DNA of 64,000 bases, from positions 310,001 through 374,000 of the forward strand of contig NZ_OY725712.1 in assembly GCF_963360655.1 (NCBI RefSeq), read 5' to 3'. Origin of the DNA: Collinsella aerofaciens. GTDB taxonomy: Bacteria > Actinomycetota > Coriobacteriia > Coriobacteriales > Coriobacteriaceae. The notes under the pieces were generated by a model, which saw only the letters and a list, made by a program, of their open reading frames with translations, ran no database searches and was not told where the DNA came from. The position numbers and the translations under genes are program-made. Numbering within the stretch: the first letter of the stretch is position 1; every line of letters begins with the position of its first letter. Below, one piece after another: positions 46,867-54,641 of the stretch.

Positions 46867-47784
46867 ATGCGCTGCCTTATCATCCACAACCCGGCATCGG
46901 GCCCCAGCTCAGATGAAATCTACGCATTCACGCACGCCCTCGCGCAGGGCGGCGACGAGGTCGTGATGCGTTTTATCGGCGATGGCATGGAGCCCGAGGA
47001 CGCCGTGGCAGACGTGCGCGAGTTTGATCGCGTGGTCGTTTCGGGCGGCGACGGCACCGTCTCCAACGTGCTCGACCAGATGCGCGGATGCGGTGTCCCC
47101 ACGCTCGTCTTCCCCTCCGGCACAGCCTGCCTGTTCTTCAACAACATCGGCAATGCCCCCGAGGCAGCGGCGCTTGCCAAGGCTTGCCGCGCCGGTCGCA
47201 CGGTCAAAGTGGACATGGGCGAGCTCTTTTGGCTCGACGAGAACGGCAACGAGAAGCGCCACGGCTTTATCATCATCGCCGGCTCGGGCTTCGACGCCGA
47301 GATCATGATGAAGGCCGCCCCCGCCAAAAACGACATCGGCGAGATCGCCTATTTCCTGTCGGCGCTCGCCACACCCAACCCCACGGTGGCGCATTTTACG
47401 ATTGAGCATGACGGCATTGTCGAGGAGCTCGATGGCATCTGCTGCATGGCCGGCAACACCTCGGTCATTCAAAACGACATCAACCTGTTCCCCGACTGCC
47501 GCATGAACGACGGCATGGTCGACATCGCGGTCATCGAGCCCGTAAAAACCGTCCAGCTCCTGCCCACTGTGATCACCGCCGCGCTCGACCCCGCCGGCAA
47601 GGTGCTCGGCCGTCCGCAGTTCAAGATCATCCAGACCAAGGAAGCCAAAATCACCTGCACGCCGTCGCTGGGCATGCAGTTCGATGGCGAGATCATCTCC
47701 AGCAACTCGGGCGTCTTTGGAGCCCGCGCGCTTCCGCAATGCCTCGACCTCATCGTCGACGAATTCTCCCCGCTCGGAAAATAG
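46867..47784 (+). CDS. Diacylglycerol/lipid kinase-family protein
   Basis: 305 aa, DAGK catalytic-domain family (YegS/DgkB-like). It has CLIIHNPASG at the N terminus, the nucleotide loop VVSGGDGTVSNVLDQM, LVFPSGTACLFFNNIG and DGEIISSNSG near the C terminus. The usual GTGNDFA motif reads SGTACLFFN, so substrate preference may differ. It is followed at once by a 30-aa membrane ORF. Confidence 0.88.
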   Translation: MRCLIIHNPASGPSSDEIYAFTHALAQGGDEVVMRFIGDGMEPEDAVADVREFDRVVVSGGDGTVSNVLDQMRGCGVPTLVFPSGTACLFFNNIGNAPEAAALAKACRAGRTVKVDMGELFWLDENGNEKRHGFIIIAGSGFDAEIMMKAAPAKNDIGEIAYFLSALATPNPTVAHFTIEHDGIVEELDGICCMAGNTSVIQNDINLFPDCRMNDGMVDIAVIEPVKTVQLLPTVITAALDPAGKVLGRPQFKIIQTKEAKITCTPSLGMQFDGEIISSNSGVFGARALPQCLDLIVDEFSPLGK

Positions 47785-47793
47785 GAGGACCCC

Positions 47794-47886
47794 ATGAACG
47801 ACAATCCCCTGCTCGGCTTTATCGTCATTGTTCTGGCCATGCTCGTCGGCTATGCGATTAACGTGATCCACCGCCGGAAGAAGTAA
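47794..47886 (+). CDS. Tiny 30-aa membrane protein
   Basis: Starts 9 nt after the lipid kinase stop with a strong AGGAGG ribosome site 5 nt before its ATG. It has one hydrophobic helix (LLGFIVIVLAMLVGYAINVI) and ends in a basic HRRKK anchor, as in small bitopic proteins. It may regulate or stabilise the lipid kinase, but the role is unknown. Confidence 0.65.
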   Translation: MNDNPLLGFIVIVLAMLVGYAINVIHRRKK

Positions 47887-48194
47887 TTCCACATTGGTAT
47901 GATATTCATCCAATTATCGTCTCCCCTGTTGTTTATGCATTTGCACGACAGCGGGGGATTTTTCTTTGTGCCCCGTGCAAGGCGCTTTATTCAGGTACAG
48001 TAATTGCAGGGCGTCTTTATTTAAATAAAGCTAGATAATGAGTATTCTTGTCCGCTCATCGCATATTTTAGGACGCTCATCGAGTATTTCATCGAAATAG
48101 ATGAATACTATTGAGACTTCCTATAGGCTAATAGATGTATTTATTAGCTGAAATCCTGCACGGTTCCGCGGGGTTTCAACGGTTGGGAGGGATT
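47887..48194. other. Gap with terminator and C69 peptidase control region
   Basis: Contains the terminator at 47922-47963, a perfect 16-nt palindrome CTTTATTTAAATAAAG at about 48015-48030, two CGCTCATCG copies 21 nt apart (within 48052-48082), and an inverted repeat at 48083-48109 (AGTATTTCATC with GATGAATACT). These crowd upstream of the dipeptidase and look like an operator region. Confidence 0.5.
47922..47963 (+). terminator. Terminator after lipid kinase and tiny ORF
   Basis: TCCCC with GGGGGA, and GTTGT with ACGAC, form an imperfect stem followed by TTTTT. Confidence 0.65.
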
Positions 48195-49997
48195 ATGAGG
48201 TTTACTCATCCTGTCAACACGCTCAAAAAGCTCGGCTGCGGCCTTGCGTTTGGAGCAACGGCCATCATGGCCATGCCGACTTCGGCACTCGCCTGCACCC
48301 AGATCTACATGGGCAGCAAGCTCACGGCAGACGGCAACACGTACTACGGCCGTTCCGAGGACTTCGGTCCGCGCTATGTCAAGCACTTTGGCATTGAGCC
48401 CGCACACAAGGACGGCAACGAGTACACCTCGGTCGAGTCCGGTTTTGAGTACAAGTCCAAGGGCGCAACCTACCGCTACACCTTCGTTCGCGACAACCCC
48501 TCGCAGTGGGAAGATCGCTACGACGCATATTCCGAGGCAGGCATCAACGAGAAGGGCGTCTCCTGCTCTGCCACGCTGAGCACCTCCTATAACGAGAAGG
48601 CCGAAGAGGCCGACCCCATCACCGAGGAGACTGGCATTGGCGAATACAGCTATGCCAGCGTCATCCTGGGCGAGAGCGCCACGGCCCGCGAGGGCGTCGA
48701 GCTCATCGGCAGCCTGATCGACGAGCAGGGCGTCTGCTCCAACGACCAGATCATCATCGCCGACAGCACCGAGACCTGGTTGTTCGCCGCGCTTTCCGGC
48801 CATCAGTGGATTGCTATGAAGCTCGCCGATGACATCGCCTCGCTCAACCCCAACATCGGCAACCTCACCTATAACGTCGACCTCGATGACACCGAGAACT
48901 GTCTCCATTCCGAAGGCATCGAGTCCATGCCTAAGGAGAAGGGCTTTGCCGAGTACACCGACGGCAAGTTCGACGTCGCCAAGACCTACGGCGAGGAGAT
49001 TAGCGAGGCCGGTATGCACCAGTGGTCGCGCTATATCCAGGGTCGTGATTACTTCATGGCTCCGCTTGCCGAGGGCACCGACTACGAGATCGTCAAGGAC
49101 GAGCGCGAAGAGGCTCGCGCCACGACCGGCGCCCTGGTCCACGAGATGCAGCCGCTGTTCTTCCAGCCCGGCAAGTCCGACTGGAACACCTTTGAGATGA
49201 TTCGTTCCTTCGCCGCTCGCGGCGAGAATGTCGCCGGCCTCAACGCCAACACCGACGGCGCCTATGCCATCGGCTCCAACCGCAACACCGAGATCCACAC
49301 CTTCCAGATCCGTCAGGGCATGGACCCCGAGATCGCGACCATTCAGTGGGAGATGCTCTCCAACGCCGAATTCTCCGTCGCCATCCCCTTCTACTCCGCA
49401 CTGCTCACCGAGGTCAGCCCCTACTTCAGCGATCAGGATGTCTCCTTCGATCACTGCGAAGAGGAAGACGTCGTGAACAACGAGGAGCCCAAGAACTCCA
49501 TCAACTACGTCCTCATGGACATCAACACGCTCGCCTATGAGAACCGCGACCACTGCGCCACCGGCGTCCGCGCCTATCTCGACGCCCTGCAGAAGGAACT
49601 CATCGAGCAGAACCTGACCGTCGACGAGGCCATGCAGGCCGAAGAAGGCACCGAGGCCCGTACCGCCCTGGCCAACAAGGCCGGCAAGGCTGCAACCAAG
49701 AACACCTATGTTAAGTGCAAGGCCATGCTCGAGGAGATGCGCGACTACCTCAAGGAGGGCGATTTCTCCGAGGAGTTCGTCCCGAGTGACTACGATGCTG
49801 ACAACGACTGCCTGGTCGAGTCCATCACCTACGCCGACGAGGCCCTTTCCGATGAGGACGTGGCCGAGCCCGAGGCCGAAGAGGAAGAGGCCGCCGAGGA
49901 GAAGTCCGAGGGCAACAACATGGCCGCCATGGCCGTTGGCGCCGTCGTCATCATCGGTGTCTGCGCCTACGTGATCTATCGTCGCAAGAAGGCCTAA
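48195..49997 (+). CDS. Secreted, membrane-anchored C69-family dipeptidase
   Basis: 600 aa from ATG 48195 (GGGAGGG 5 nt upstream). A signal peptide ends in TSALA, and the next residue is Cys, the N-terminal nucleophile expected in PepD/C69 dipeptidases once the signal is removed (CTQIYMGSKLTADGNTYYGRSEDF). NRNTEIHTFQIR and IQWEMLSNAEFSVAIPFYS match the core. The C terminus has an acidic linker, then a membrane helix (AMAVGAVVIIGVCAYVIY) and RRKKA, so it is a surface enzyme feeding on peptides. Confidence 0.9.
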   Translation: MRFTHPVNTLKKLGCGLAFGATAIMAMPTSALACTQIYMGSKLTADGNTYYGRSEDFGPRYVKHFGIEPAHKDGNEYTSVESGFEYKSKGATYRYTFVRDNPSQWEDRYDAYSEAGINEKGVSCSATLSTSYNEKAEEADPITEETGIGEYSYASVILGESATAREGVELIGSLIDEQGVCSNDQIIIADSTETWLFAALSGHQWIAMKLADDIASLNPNIGNLTYNVDLDDTENCLHSEGIESMPKEKGFAEYTDGKFDVAKTYGEEISEAGMHQWSRYIQGRDYFMAPLAEGTDYEIVKDEREEARATTGALVHEMQPLFFQPGKSDWNTFEMIRSFAARGENVAGLNANTDGAYAIGSNRNTEIHTFQIRQGMDPEIATIQWEMLSNAEFSVAIPFYSALLTEVSPYFSDQDVSFDHCEEEDVVNNEEPKNSINYVLMDINTLAYENRDHCATGVRAYLDALQKELIEQNLTVDEAMQAEEGTEARTALANKAGKAATKNTYVKCKAMLEEMRDYLKEGDFSEEFVPSDYDADNDCLVESITYADEALSDEDVAEPEAEEEEAAEEKSEGNNMAAMAVGAVVIIGVCAYVIYRRKKA

Positions 49998-50015
49998 GAC
50001 CCTCATGTCCTAGCT

Positions 50016-50063
50016 GAGCGGGCGGGGCACATGAGTCACCTCACCCGCTTAGCCCGCTCTTAT
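50016..50063 (+). terminator. Terminator after C69 dipeptidase
   Basis: GAGCGGGC (50016-50023) pairs with GCCCGCTC (50052-50059) around an interior with further GGG/CCC pairs, followed by TTATTG. Confidence 0.55.
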
Positions 50064-50086
50064 TGACCGACGGGAAACCCGCCTGA

Positions 50087-50134
50087 AATCTTTTCAAAAA
50101 AGATTCCCCCGCACACACTTCGCTGTGCTATAGT
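50087..50134 (+). promoter_or_regulatory. Control region upstream of trp leader
   Basis: An inverted repeat (AATCTTTT with AAAAGATT, 50087-50105) precedes a -10-like TATAGT at 50129-50134, about 60 nt before the leader peptide start. No good -35 is seen, so an activator or a different spacing is possible. Confidence 0.4.
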
Positions 50135-50192
50135 GCAGCGCAACAGCAACTAGGTGCGACCGCGCCATGGCATCACGAAAGGAGTCACCAAT

Positions 50193-50261
50193 ATGAAGGA
50201 CACGATGACGTCTCTCAACAACTGGTGGTGGCGTGATGCGAATACGATCGGTCGACAGTGA
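50193..50261 (+). CDS. Trp-rich leader peptide (trpL-like)
   Basis: A 22-codon ORF with GGAG about 9 nt before its ATG contains three consecutive Trp codons (50223-50231) in LNNWWWRD. Such runs mark ribosome-sensing leader peptides of tryptophan operons. The stop codon lies next to a segment (CGGTCGA, 50249-50255) that is complementary to part of the downstream terminator. It precedes a transporter gene rather than trp biosynthesis genes. Confidence 0.85.
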   Translation: MKDTMTSLNNWWWRDANTIGRQ

Positions 50262-50298
50262 GTCTCTCATGCCTGTTTTTGCGCTCTAGGTGATTGGA

Positions 50299-50328
50299 AG
50301 GCCTCCGGTTTCGACCGGGGGCCTTTTT
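50299..50328 (+). terminator. Attenuator terminator before the S component gene
   Basis: AGGCC-CCGGT pairs with ACCGG-GGCCT, followed by TTTTT. Its 3' arm includes TCGACCG (50311-50317), which can instead pair with CGGTCGA at the end of the leader ORF. A ribosome stalled at the Trp codons would leave that segment free and allow read-through. Confidence 0.75.
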
Positions 50329-50405
50329 CTATCTCGAGCCCGATCGCATTCGCATCACGCGCCTCCGCTTTTCTCTTGCACTCCCCTTCCGAAAGGATTT
50401 TCACC

Positions 50406-50978
50406 ATGTCTCAGAACACCACCGCCGCCCAGCCCCGCACCGTCCAGACCGCCGACCGCGGCAAACTCGATGTCCGCGCCCTCGTCCTGCTCGCCATCCT
50501 GCTCGCCGCCGGCTTCATCCTCAACTTCACCGTCGGCAAGGCAATCTCGGGCATCTCGGGCGGCATGATCAGCCCCGAGTTCATCATCTCGGCCTTCTGC
50601 CTCACCATCCTGGTCGTTCGCCCCAACATCGGTCAGGCGCTCGTCATTGGCCTCATCTCGGCTGCCGTGATCCAGATCACCACCACTTCGCCCTTTGTCG
50701 ATTTTGCCGCCGAAGGCATCGCCGCCATGCTCATGGCCGGCATCGTCAACGCCGCCGGCAAGAACGGTCAGGTCAAGCCCGCGATCGCCATTGTCGCAAC
50801 CTTCCTGACCACCTTTGTCTCCGGCGTCATCTTCATGATCATCAAGATGGCCATGCTCGGCGTGGTAGGCGAGCTCGCCGCCGCCATGCTGCCCGTCGTC
50901 GCCATGACCGCCGTCTTTAACGCCATTCTGGTCGGCGCCCTCTACCTGCCCATTCAGAAGGCCCTTAGGCTCAACTAA
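50406..50978 (+). CDS. ECF transporter S component, probable tryptophan specificity
   Basis: 190 aa from ATG 50406 (GAAAGGA upstream). About five to six membrane segments: VLLAILLAAGFILNFTVG, FIISAFCLTILVV, ALVIGLISAAVIQI, AGIVNAA..., AIAIVATFLTTFVSGVIFMIIK, and a C-terminal one. Size and layout fit TrpP-like S components. The Trp leader and attenuator upstream, plus ECF ATPase and EcfT genes downstream, support tryptophan uptake; the substrate is inferred, not shown. Confidence 0.78.
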   Translation: MSQNTTAAQPRTVQTADRGKLDVRALVLLAILLAAGFILNFTVGKAISGISGGMISPEFIISAFCLTILVVRPNIGQALVIGLISAAVIQITTTSPFVDFAAEGIAAMLMAGIVNAAGKNGQVKPAIAIVATFLTTFVSGVIFMIIKMAMLGVVGELAAAMLPVVAMTAVFNAILVGALYLPIQKALRLN

Positions 50979-50984
50979 CCCGCT

Positions 50985-51085
50985 CGGCTTTACGAGCCAC
51001 CCCATCTTGGCGTTCATTCGTCGCTCGCGTACCCAAGTACGCTTCGCTCCTCTTTCGCGCCAACCTGGGGCCCCTCGTAAAGCCG
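50985..51085. repeat. Inverted repeat between S component and ECF module
   Basis: CGGCTTTACGAG (50985-50996) pairs with CTCGTAAAGCCG (51074-51085); inside, TTGGCG/CGCCAA and GCGTAC-CCAA-GTACGC stems continue the fold. It could end the S component transcript. Confidence 0.7.
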
Positions 51086-51128
51086 TCTCCGTGCTTCACC
51101 ATCAAAGACTGTCCCAAACGACTAGCTT

Positions 51129-51172
51129 TTGGGGACGTTCTTAAACGACTAGTCATTAAAGAACGTCCCCAA
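51129..51172. repeat. Inverted repeat with GGGGACGTT core
   Basis: TTGGGGACGTTCTT (51129-51142) pairs perfectly with its complement at 51159-51172 around a loop holding the palindrome GACTAGTC. The right half is bounded by TAGTC and GACTA, as in the elements at 26923 and 42860. It lies just before the ECF ATPase gene. Confidence 0.7.
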
Positions 51173-51190
51173 TGACTATGAAAGGTATCC

Positions 51191-52942
51191 ATGGAAACGA
51201 TCATCAACGTCGACGATGTCTCGTTCTCCTATGGCACGCAGACCGAGCAGGCGCTCAGCCACATCTCGCTCAGCGTGAACAAGGGAGATTTCATCGGCAT
51301 CATCGGGCCCTCAGGCGCCGGCAAGTCTACGCTTGCCGCCTGCCTGTCGGGTGCCGTGCCCCACCACTACACCGGCACGTTCTTTGGGTCCGTCATGGTT
51401 GACGGCCACGACACCTGCGAGGTCTCGCTGACCGACGTGTCGCAAATCGTCGGCAGTGTGCTGCAGGATATCGACACGCAGATGGTCGCCTCGGTCGTCG
51501 AGGACGAGATGCTCTTTGGCCTGGAGAACTTTGGCGTCCCCCACGATCAGATCGAGCAGCGCGTAAACGAAACGCTCGAGACCGTCGGTATCAGCGACCT
51601 GCGCGACCGCGAGATCGCCACGCTTTCGGGTGGCCAAAAACAAAAGGTTGCCATCGCCGCCATCCTCGCCATGCGCCCCCGCGTACTGGTGCTCGACGAG
51701 CCCACCGCAGCACTCGACCCCGCCAGCTCCACGCTGGTCTTCGAGACCTTGCGCGAGGCAAACCGCACACTTGGCATCACTATCGTGGTCGTTGAGCAAA
51801 AGGTCGCCCTGCTCTCGGAGTACTGCAACCGCGTGCTCGTGCTCAACCATGGCGAAATCGCGCTGCAGGGCGAGCCGCACGAGGTCTTTGCGCATACCGA
51901 TGAGCTCCGCACCATCGGCGTCGACTGCCCCCGCGTCACACGCATCTTTAACAGCCTTGAGGCCGATGGTCTGGCAAGCGGCACCCCTTGCTTAGATGTC
52001 GATGAGGCCGAGCGCCTGATTTCGGGCATCGTCGACCCCGCACACGCCGCCAGCGACGCCCAAGCGCCCGCGGGCTCTCCGCATGCCCCGTCGCTGCGCC
52101 CTCATGCCAAGGACGCCGAACCCGTGCTCACCTTCGACCATGTTGAGTTTGCCTATCCCAATGGCGGCGCCGCCGTACACGACCTTAGCCTGACGCTCTA
52201 CCCCGGCGAGCTCGTGGGCATCGTCGGCCAAAACGGCGCCGGCAAGACTACGCTCACCAAACTGCTCACGGGCCTACTTAAGCCCGCCTCGGGCAGCGTG
52301 CGCGTTACGGGCCTGGACACCGCCGCAGTCCCCACGAGCCGCATCGCCCGCGAGGTCGCAACGCTCTTCCAAAACCCCGACCGCCAGATCTGCAAGGATA
52401 CCGTGCTCGACGAGGTCGCTTTTGGCCTGGAGCTTGCCGGCATCGACCGCGCCGAGGCCCTGCGTCGTGCCCAGCTCGTCATCGACCGCTTTGGCCTGCC
52501 CGCCGACGAGGCGCCTTTCTCGCTTTCGCGCGGCCAGCGACAAATGGTGGCGCTCGCCTCCGTCGTAGTGGTTGAGCCCAAGATCGTAGTGCTCGACGAG
52601 CCCACGAGCGGCCTTGACTACCGTGAGTGCATGACCGTCATGGAAACGGTGCGCACCATGGCAGAGCGCGGCTGCGCCGTGATCATGGTCTGCCACGATA
52701 TGGAAGTCGTTTCCGACTTTGCCGAGCGCATCGTTGTGATGGCCGACGGCCGTATCCTCGACCGCGGACGCACGCACGAGTTGTTCTCGAACATCGAGCT
52801 CATGCAGCGTGCCTACGTGGAGCCTCCCCAGGTCATTGAACTCTCGCGCCGCTTGGCATCCTCCGTCTCCCCCGCTTTTGCGCAGGTGAGCGAGGTTACC
52901 GATATCGTTCGCATTACCGAGGAGATGGTCCGTCGTGGTTAA
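51191..52942 (+). CDS. ECF transporter ATPase, two ABC domains fused
   Basis: 583 aa carrying both ECF ATPases (EcfA1 and EcfA2 type) in one chain. Domain 1 (about residues 1-275): Walker A GPSGAGKST, Q-loop VLQDIDTQ, signature LSGGQKQ, Walker B VLVLDEP. A low-complexity linker follows near residues 285-310. Domain 2 (to about 540): Walker A GQNGAGKTT, Q-loop LFQNPDRQ, signature LSRGQRQ (an altered LSGGQ), Walker B IVVLDEP. It energises uptake together with EcfT, whose gene overlaps it by 8 nt. Confidence 0.92.
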   Translation: METIINVDDVSFSYGTQTEQALSHISLSVNKGDFIGIIGPSGAGKSTLAACLSGAVPHHYTGTFFGSVMVDGHDTCEVSLTDVSQIVGSVLQDIDTQMVASVVEDEMLFGLENFGVPHDQIEQRVNETLETVGISDLRDREIATLSGGQKQKVAIAAILAMRPRVLVLDEPTAALDPASSTLVFETLREANRTLGITIVVVEQKVALLSEYCNRVLVLNHGEIALQGEPHEVFAHTDELRTIGVDCPRVTRIFNSLEADGLASGTPCLDVDEAERLISGIVDPAHAASDAQAPAGSPHAPSLRPHAKDAEPVLTFDHVEFAYPNGGAAVHDLSLTLYPGELVGIVGQNGAGKTTLTKLLTGLLKPASGSVRVTGLDTAAVPTSRIAREVATLFQNPDRQICKDTVLDEVAFGLELAGIDRAEALRRAQLVIDRFGLPADEAPFSLSRGQRQMVALASVVVVEPKIVVLDEPTSGLDYRECMTVMETVRTMAERGCAVIMVCHDMEVVSDFAERIVVMADGRILDRGRTHELFSNIELMQRAYVEPPQVIELSRRLASSVSPAFAQVSEVTDIVRITEEMVRRG

Positions 52943-53681
52943 CGTCATCGACTATATGCCGGGCGACACGCTGTTGCATCGCCTGAACCCCGTCGTCAAA
53001 CTGGGCCTTGCCGCCGCCATCATCATCGGCATCTTTTTGTCCGACACCTATGTGGCGCTGTTAGGCTTTTTGGCACTCACCCTTGCGCTGGGCGCCTACG
53101 CCGGCGTCGTCAATCGCCTGTTCTCGCTGTTCAAGCTGCTGATTCCGCTCGCACTTATCATGTTGTTGCTCCAGCTGGCCTTTATGCGCGATGGCAATGT
53201 GGTGTGGGGCTTCGTTACCGACACAGGCCTCATTACCGGATCAAAGGCCTGTCTGCGCCTGCTGGGCGTGGCGTTGCCACTCATCCTCATGCTCATGGTG
53301 ACCAAGCTCAACGACCTTGCCAACGCCTGCGTCGAGGTGCTGCACGTGCCGTATCGCTATGCCTTCACCTTTACCACGGCGCTGCGCTTTGTGCCGGTGT
53401 TTGGCCAGGAGATGAACGCCATCATGGAGGCGCAGACCGCACGCGGCGTCGAGTACGACACCAAGAATCCCATCAGGAAGCTCAAACTCATGCTGCCGCT
53501 GTGCGTGCCGCTGCTTATCTCGAGCGTGGGCAAGACCGATGCCACCGCGCTTGCCGCCGAGCAGCGCGGCTTCTACCTGCGCACGCGTGCCAGCTCGTAC
53601 AAGCGCTATCCCATCAAGGGTCTGGATATCGCCGTGCTCGCCATCAGCGCCGTCCTCATCATCCTGGGATTCCTGTTCTAG
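52935..53681 (+). CDS. ecfT: ECF transporter T component
   Basis: 248-aa membrane coupling protein (GTG start at 52935, GAGGAGATGG upstream). It has five to six hydrophobic segments and the coupling-helix signatures with Ala-Arg-Gly (AQTARGVEYD in this protein) and the later AAEQRGFYLR. These contact the two ATPase domains. It is the last gene of the module and is followed by a terminator. Confidence 0.9.
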   Translation: MVNVIDYMPGDTLLHRLNPVVKLGLAAAIIIGIFLSDTYVALLGFLALTLALGAYAGVVNRLFSLFKLLIPLALIMLLLQLAFMRDGNVVWGFVTDTGLITGSKACLRLLGVALPLILMLMVTKLNDLANACVEVLHVPYRYAFTFTTALRFVPVFGQEMNAIMEAQTARGVEYDTKNPIRKLKLMLPLCVPLLISSVGKTDATALAAEQRGFYLRTRASSYKRYPIKGLDIAVLAISAVLIILGFLF

Positions 53682-53710
53682 CTCATCGCCAGCACCAACC
53701 GCCTAACGCA

Positions 53711-53747
53711 AAAGGCCTCGGCTCGCACCAAACGAGCCGAGGCCTTT
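53711..53747 (+). terminator. Terminator after ecfT
   Basis: AAAGGCCTCGGCTCG (53711-53725) pairs perfectly with its complement at 53733-53747 around a 7-nt loop. Confidence 0.75.
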
Positions 53748-53766
53748 ACTGTTTCCCCAGATAAAA

Positions 53767-53800
53767 CCTACCAAAATAAACCTGTCCCTTTTTTGGTAGG
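53767..53800. repeat. Single half-unit of the GGGAC-core repeat family
   Basis: CCTACCAAAA (53767-53776) and TTTTGGTAGG (53791-53800) enclose CCTGTCCC. This is the same plan as one arm of the elements at 26923 and 42860, but present alone, between the convergent ecfT and racemase genes. Confidence 0.6.
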
Positions 53801-53810
53801 TAGGGGGCGG

Positions 53811-54557
53811 CTAGAGGCGGTAAGAGGCGCCGCTGCGAATGATGGATTCACGCACCAGGACATCCATGGCGTCGAGGGTAATCTCGGGCATCTCGCGGTA
53901 CTTCTGCAGCACCGATAGCTCGGTGCAGGCCAGAATAACGCGATCGCAGCCGCTGCGGGCGAACTCCCACATCACGCGGTCAAACTTATCCATATCGGGC
54001 TCGCGTCCGGCCTTCACGTCGTCGTAGATGAGCGACATCACGTCGGCCTGACGCTTCTCGCTGGGATAGACGACCTCAACGCCCGCCGCCTCGCATTCGC
54101 GCCCGTAGACGCCCGCGCCCACGGTGCCATCGGTTCCCATAATGCCAATCTTGTGCACCGGCTCGGCCGGCATACTCAGGTTGGGATCGAACTCGCACTC
54201 CCCCATCACCGCACCGGCCAGAGCATAGCGCACCGACTCACGCGGCATATGGATAATCGGCACCTTCGTAAACGACTGGATCTGGTCGTAGAAGTAGTGC
54301 GACGTGTTGCAGGGAATGGCAATGTGCGCACAGCCCAGCGACTCGAGTGCCTGGGCACACTCTTTCATGGTCGCCAGCAGCTTGGCATGCTCGCCGGTCT
54401 TAATGGCCAACGTGCGGTCGGGCATGGTCGACTTGGAGAGCACCACCATGTCGATATGTTCCTGATCGCAGGCAGCAGCCGTATGACGCACCACCTGGTC
54501 GTAGTAATACGACGTGGCCTCGGCGCCCATGCCGCCGATAACTCCCAGCTTTTCCAT
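53811..54557 (-). CDS. Aspartate/glutamate racemase family protein
   Basis: 248 aa from ATG 54557 with AGGAGG 6 nt upstream. It has GVIGGMGAEATSYYY at the start and both catalytic cysteines: AIPCNTSHYFYDQI and VILACTELSVL. Cofactor-independent interconversion of L- and D-aspartate (or glutamate) is expected. It lies downstream of an ATP-grasp ligase on the same strand, which suggests it supplies a D-amino acid to that enzyme. Confidence 0.9.
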   Translation of the reverse strand: MEKLGVIGGMGAEATSYYYDQVVRHTAAACDQEHIDMVVLSKSTMPDRTLAIKTGEHAKLLATMKECAQALESLGCAHIAIPCNTSHYFYDQIQSFTKVPIIHMPRESVRYALAGAVMGECEFDPNLSMPAEPVHKIGIMGTDGTVGAGVYGRECEAAGVEVVYPSEKRQADVMSLIYDDVKAGREPDMDKFDRVMWEFARSGCDRVILACTELSVLQKYREMPEITLDAMDVLVRESIIRSGASYRL

Positions 54558-54641
54558 CGCCGCCTCCTTGGTGACGCTTGCGCAATTGCGCGTATCATAC
54601 CCGCGCCCGCCCGATGCAAACCGGGCGGGCGCCGCGCTCAT

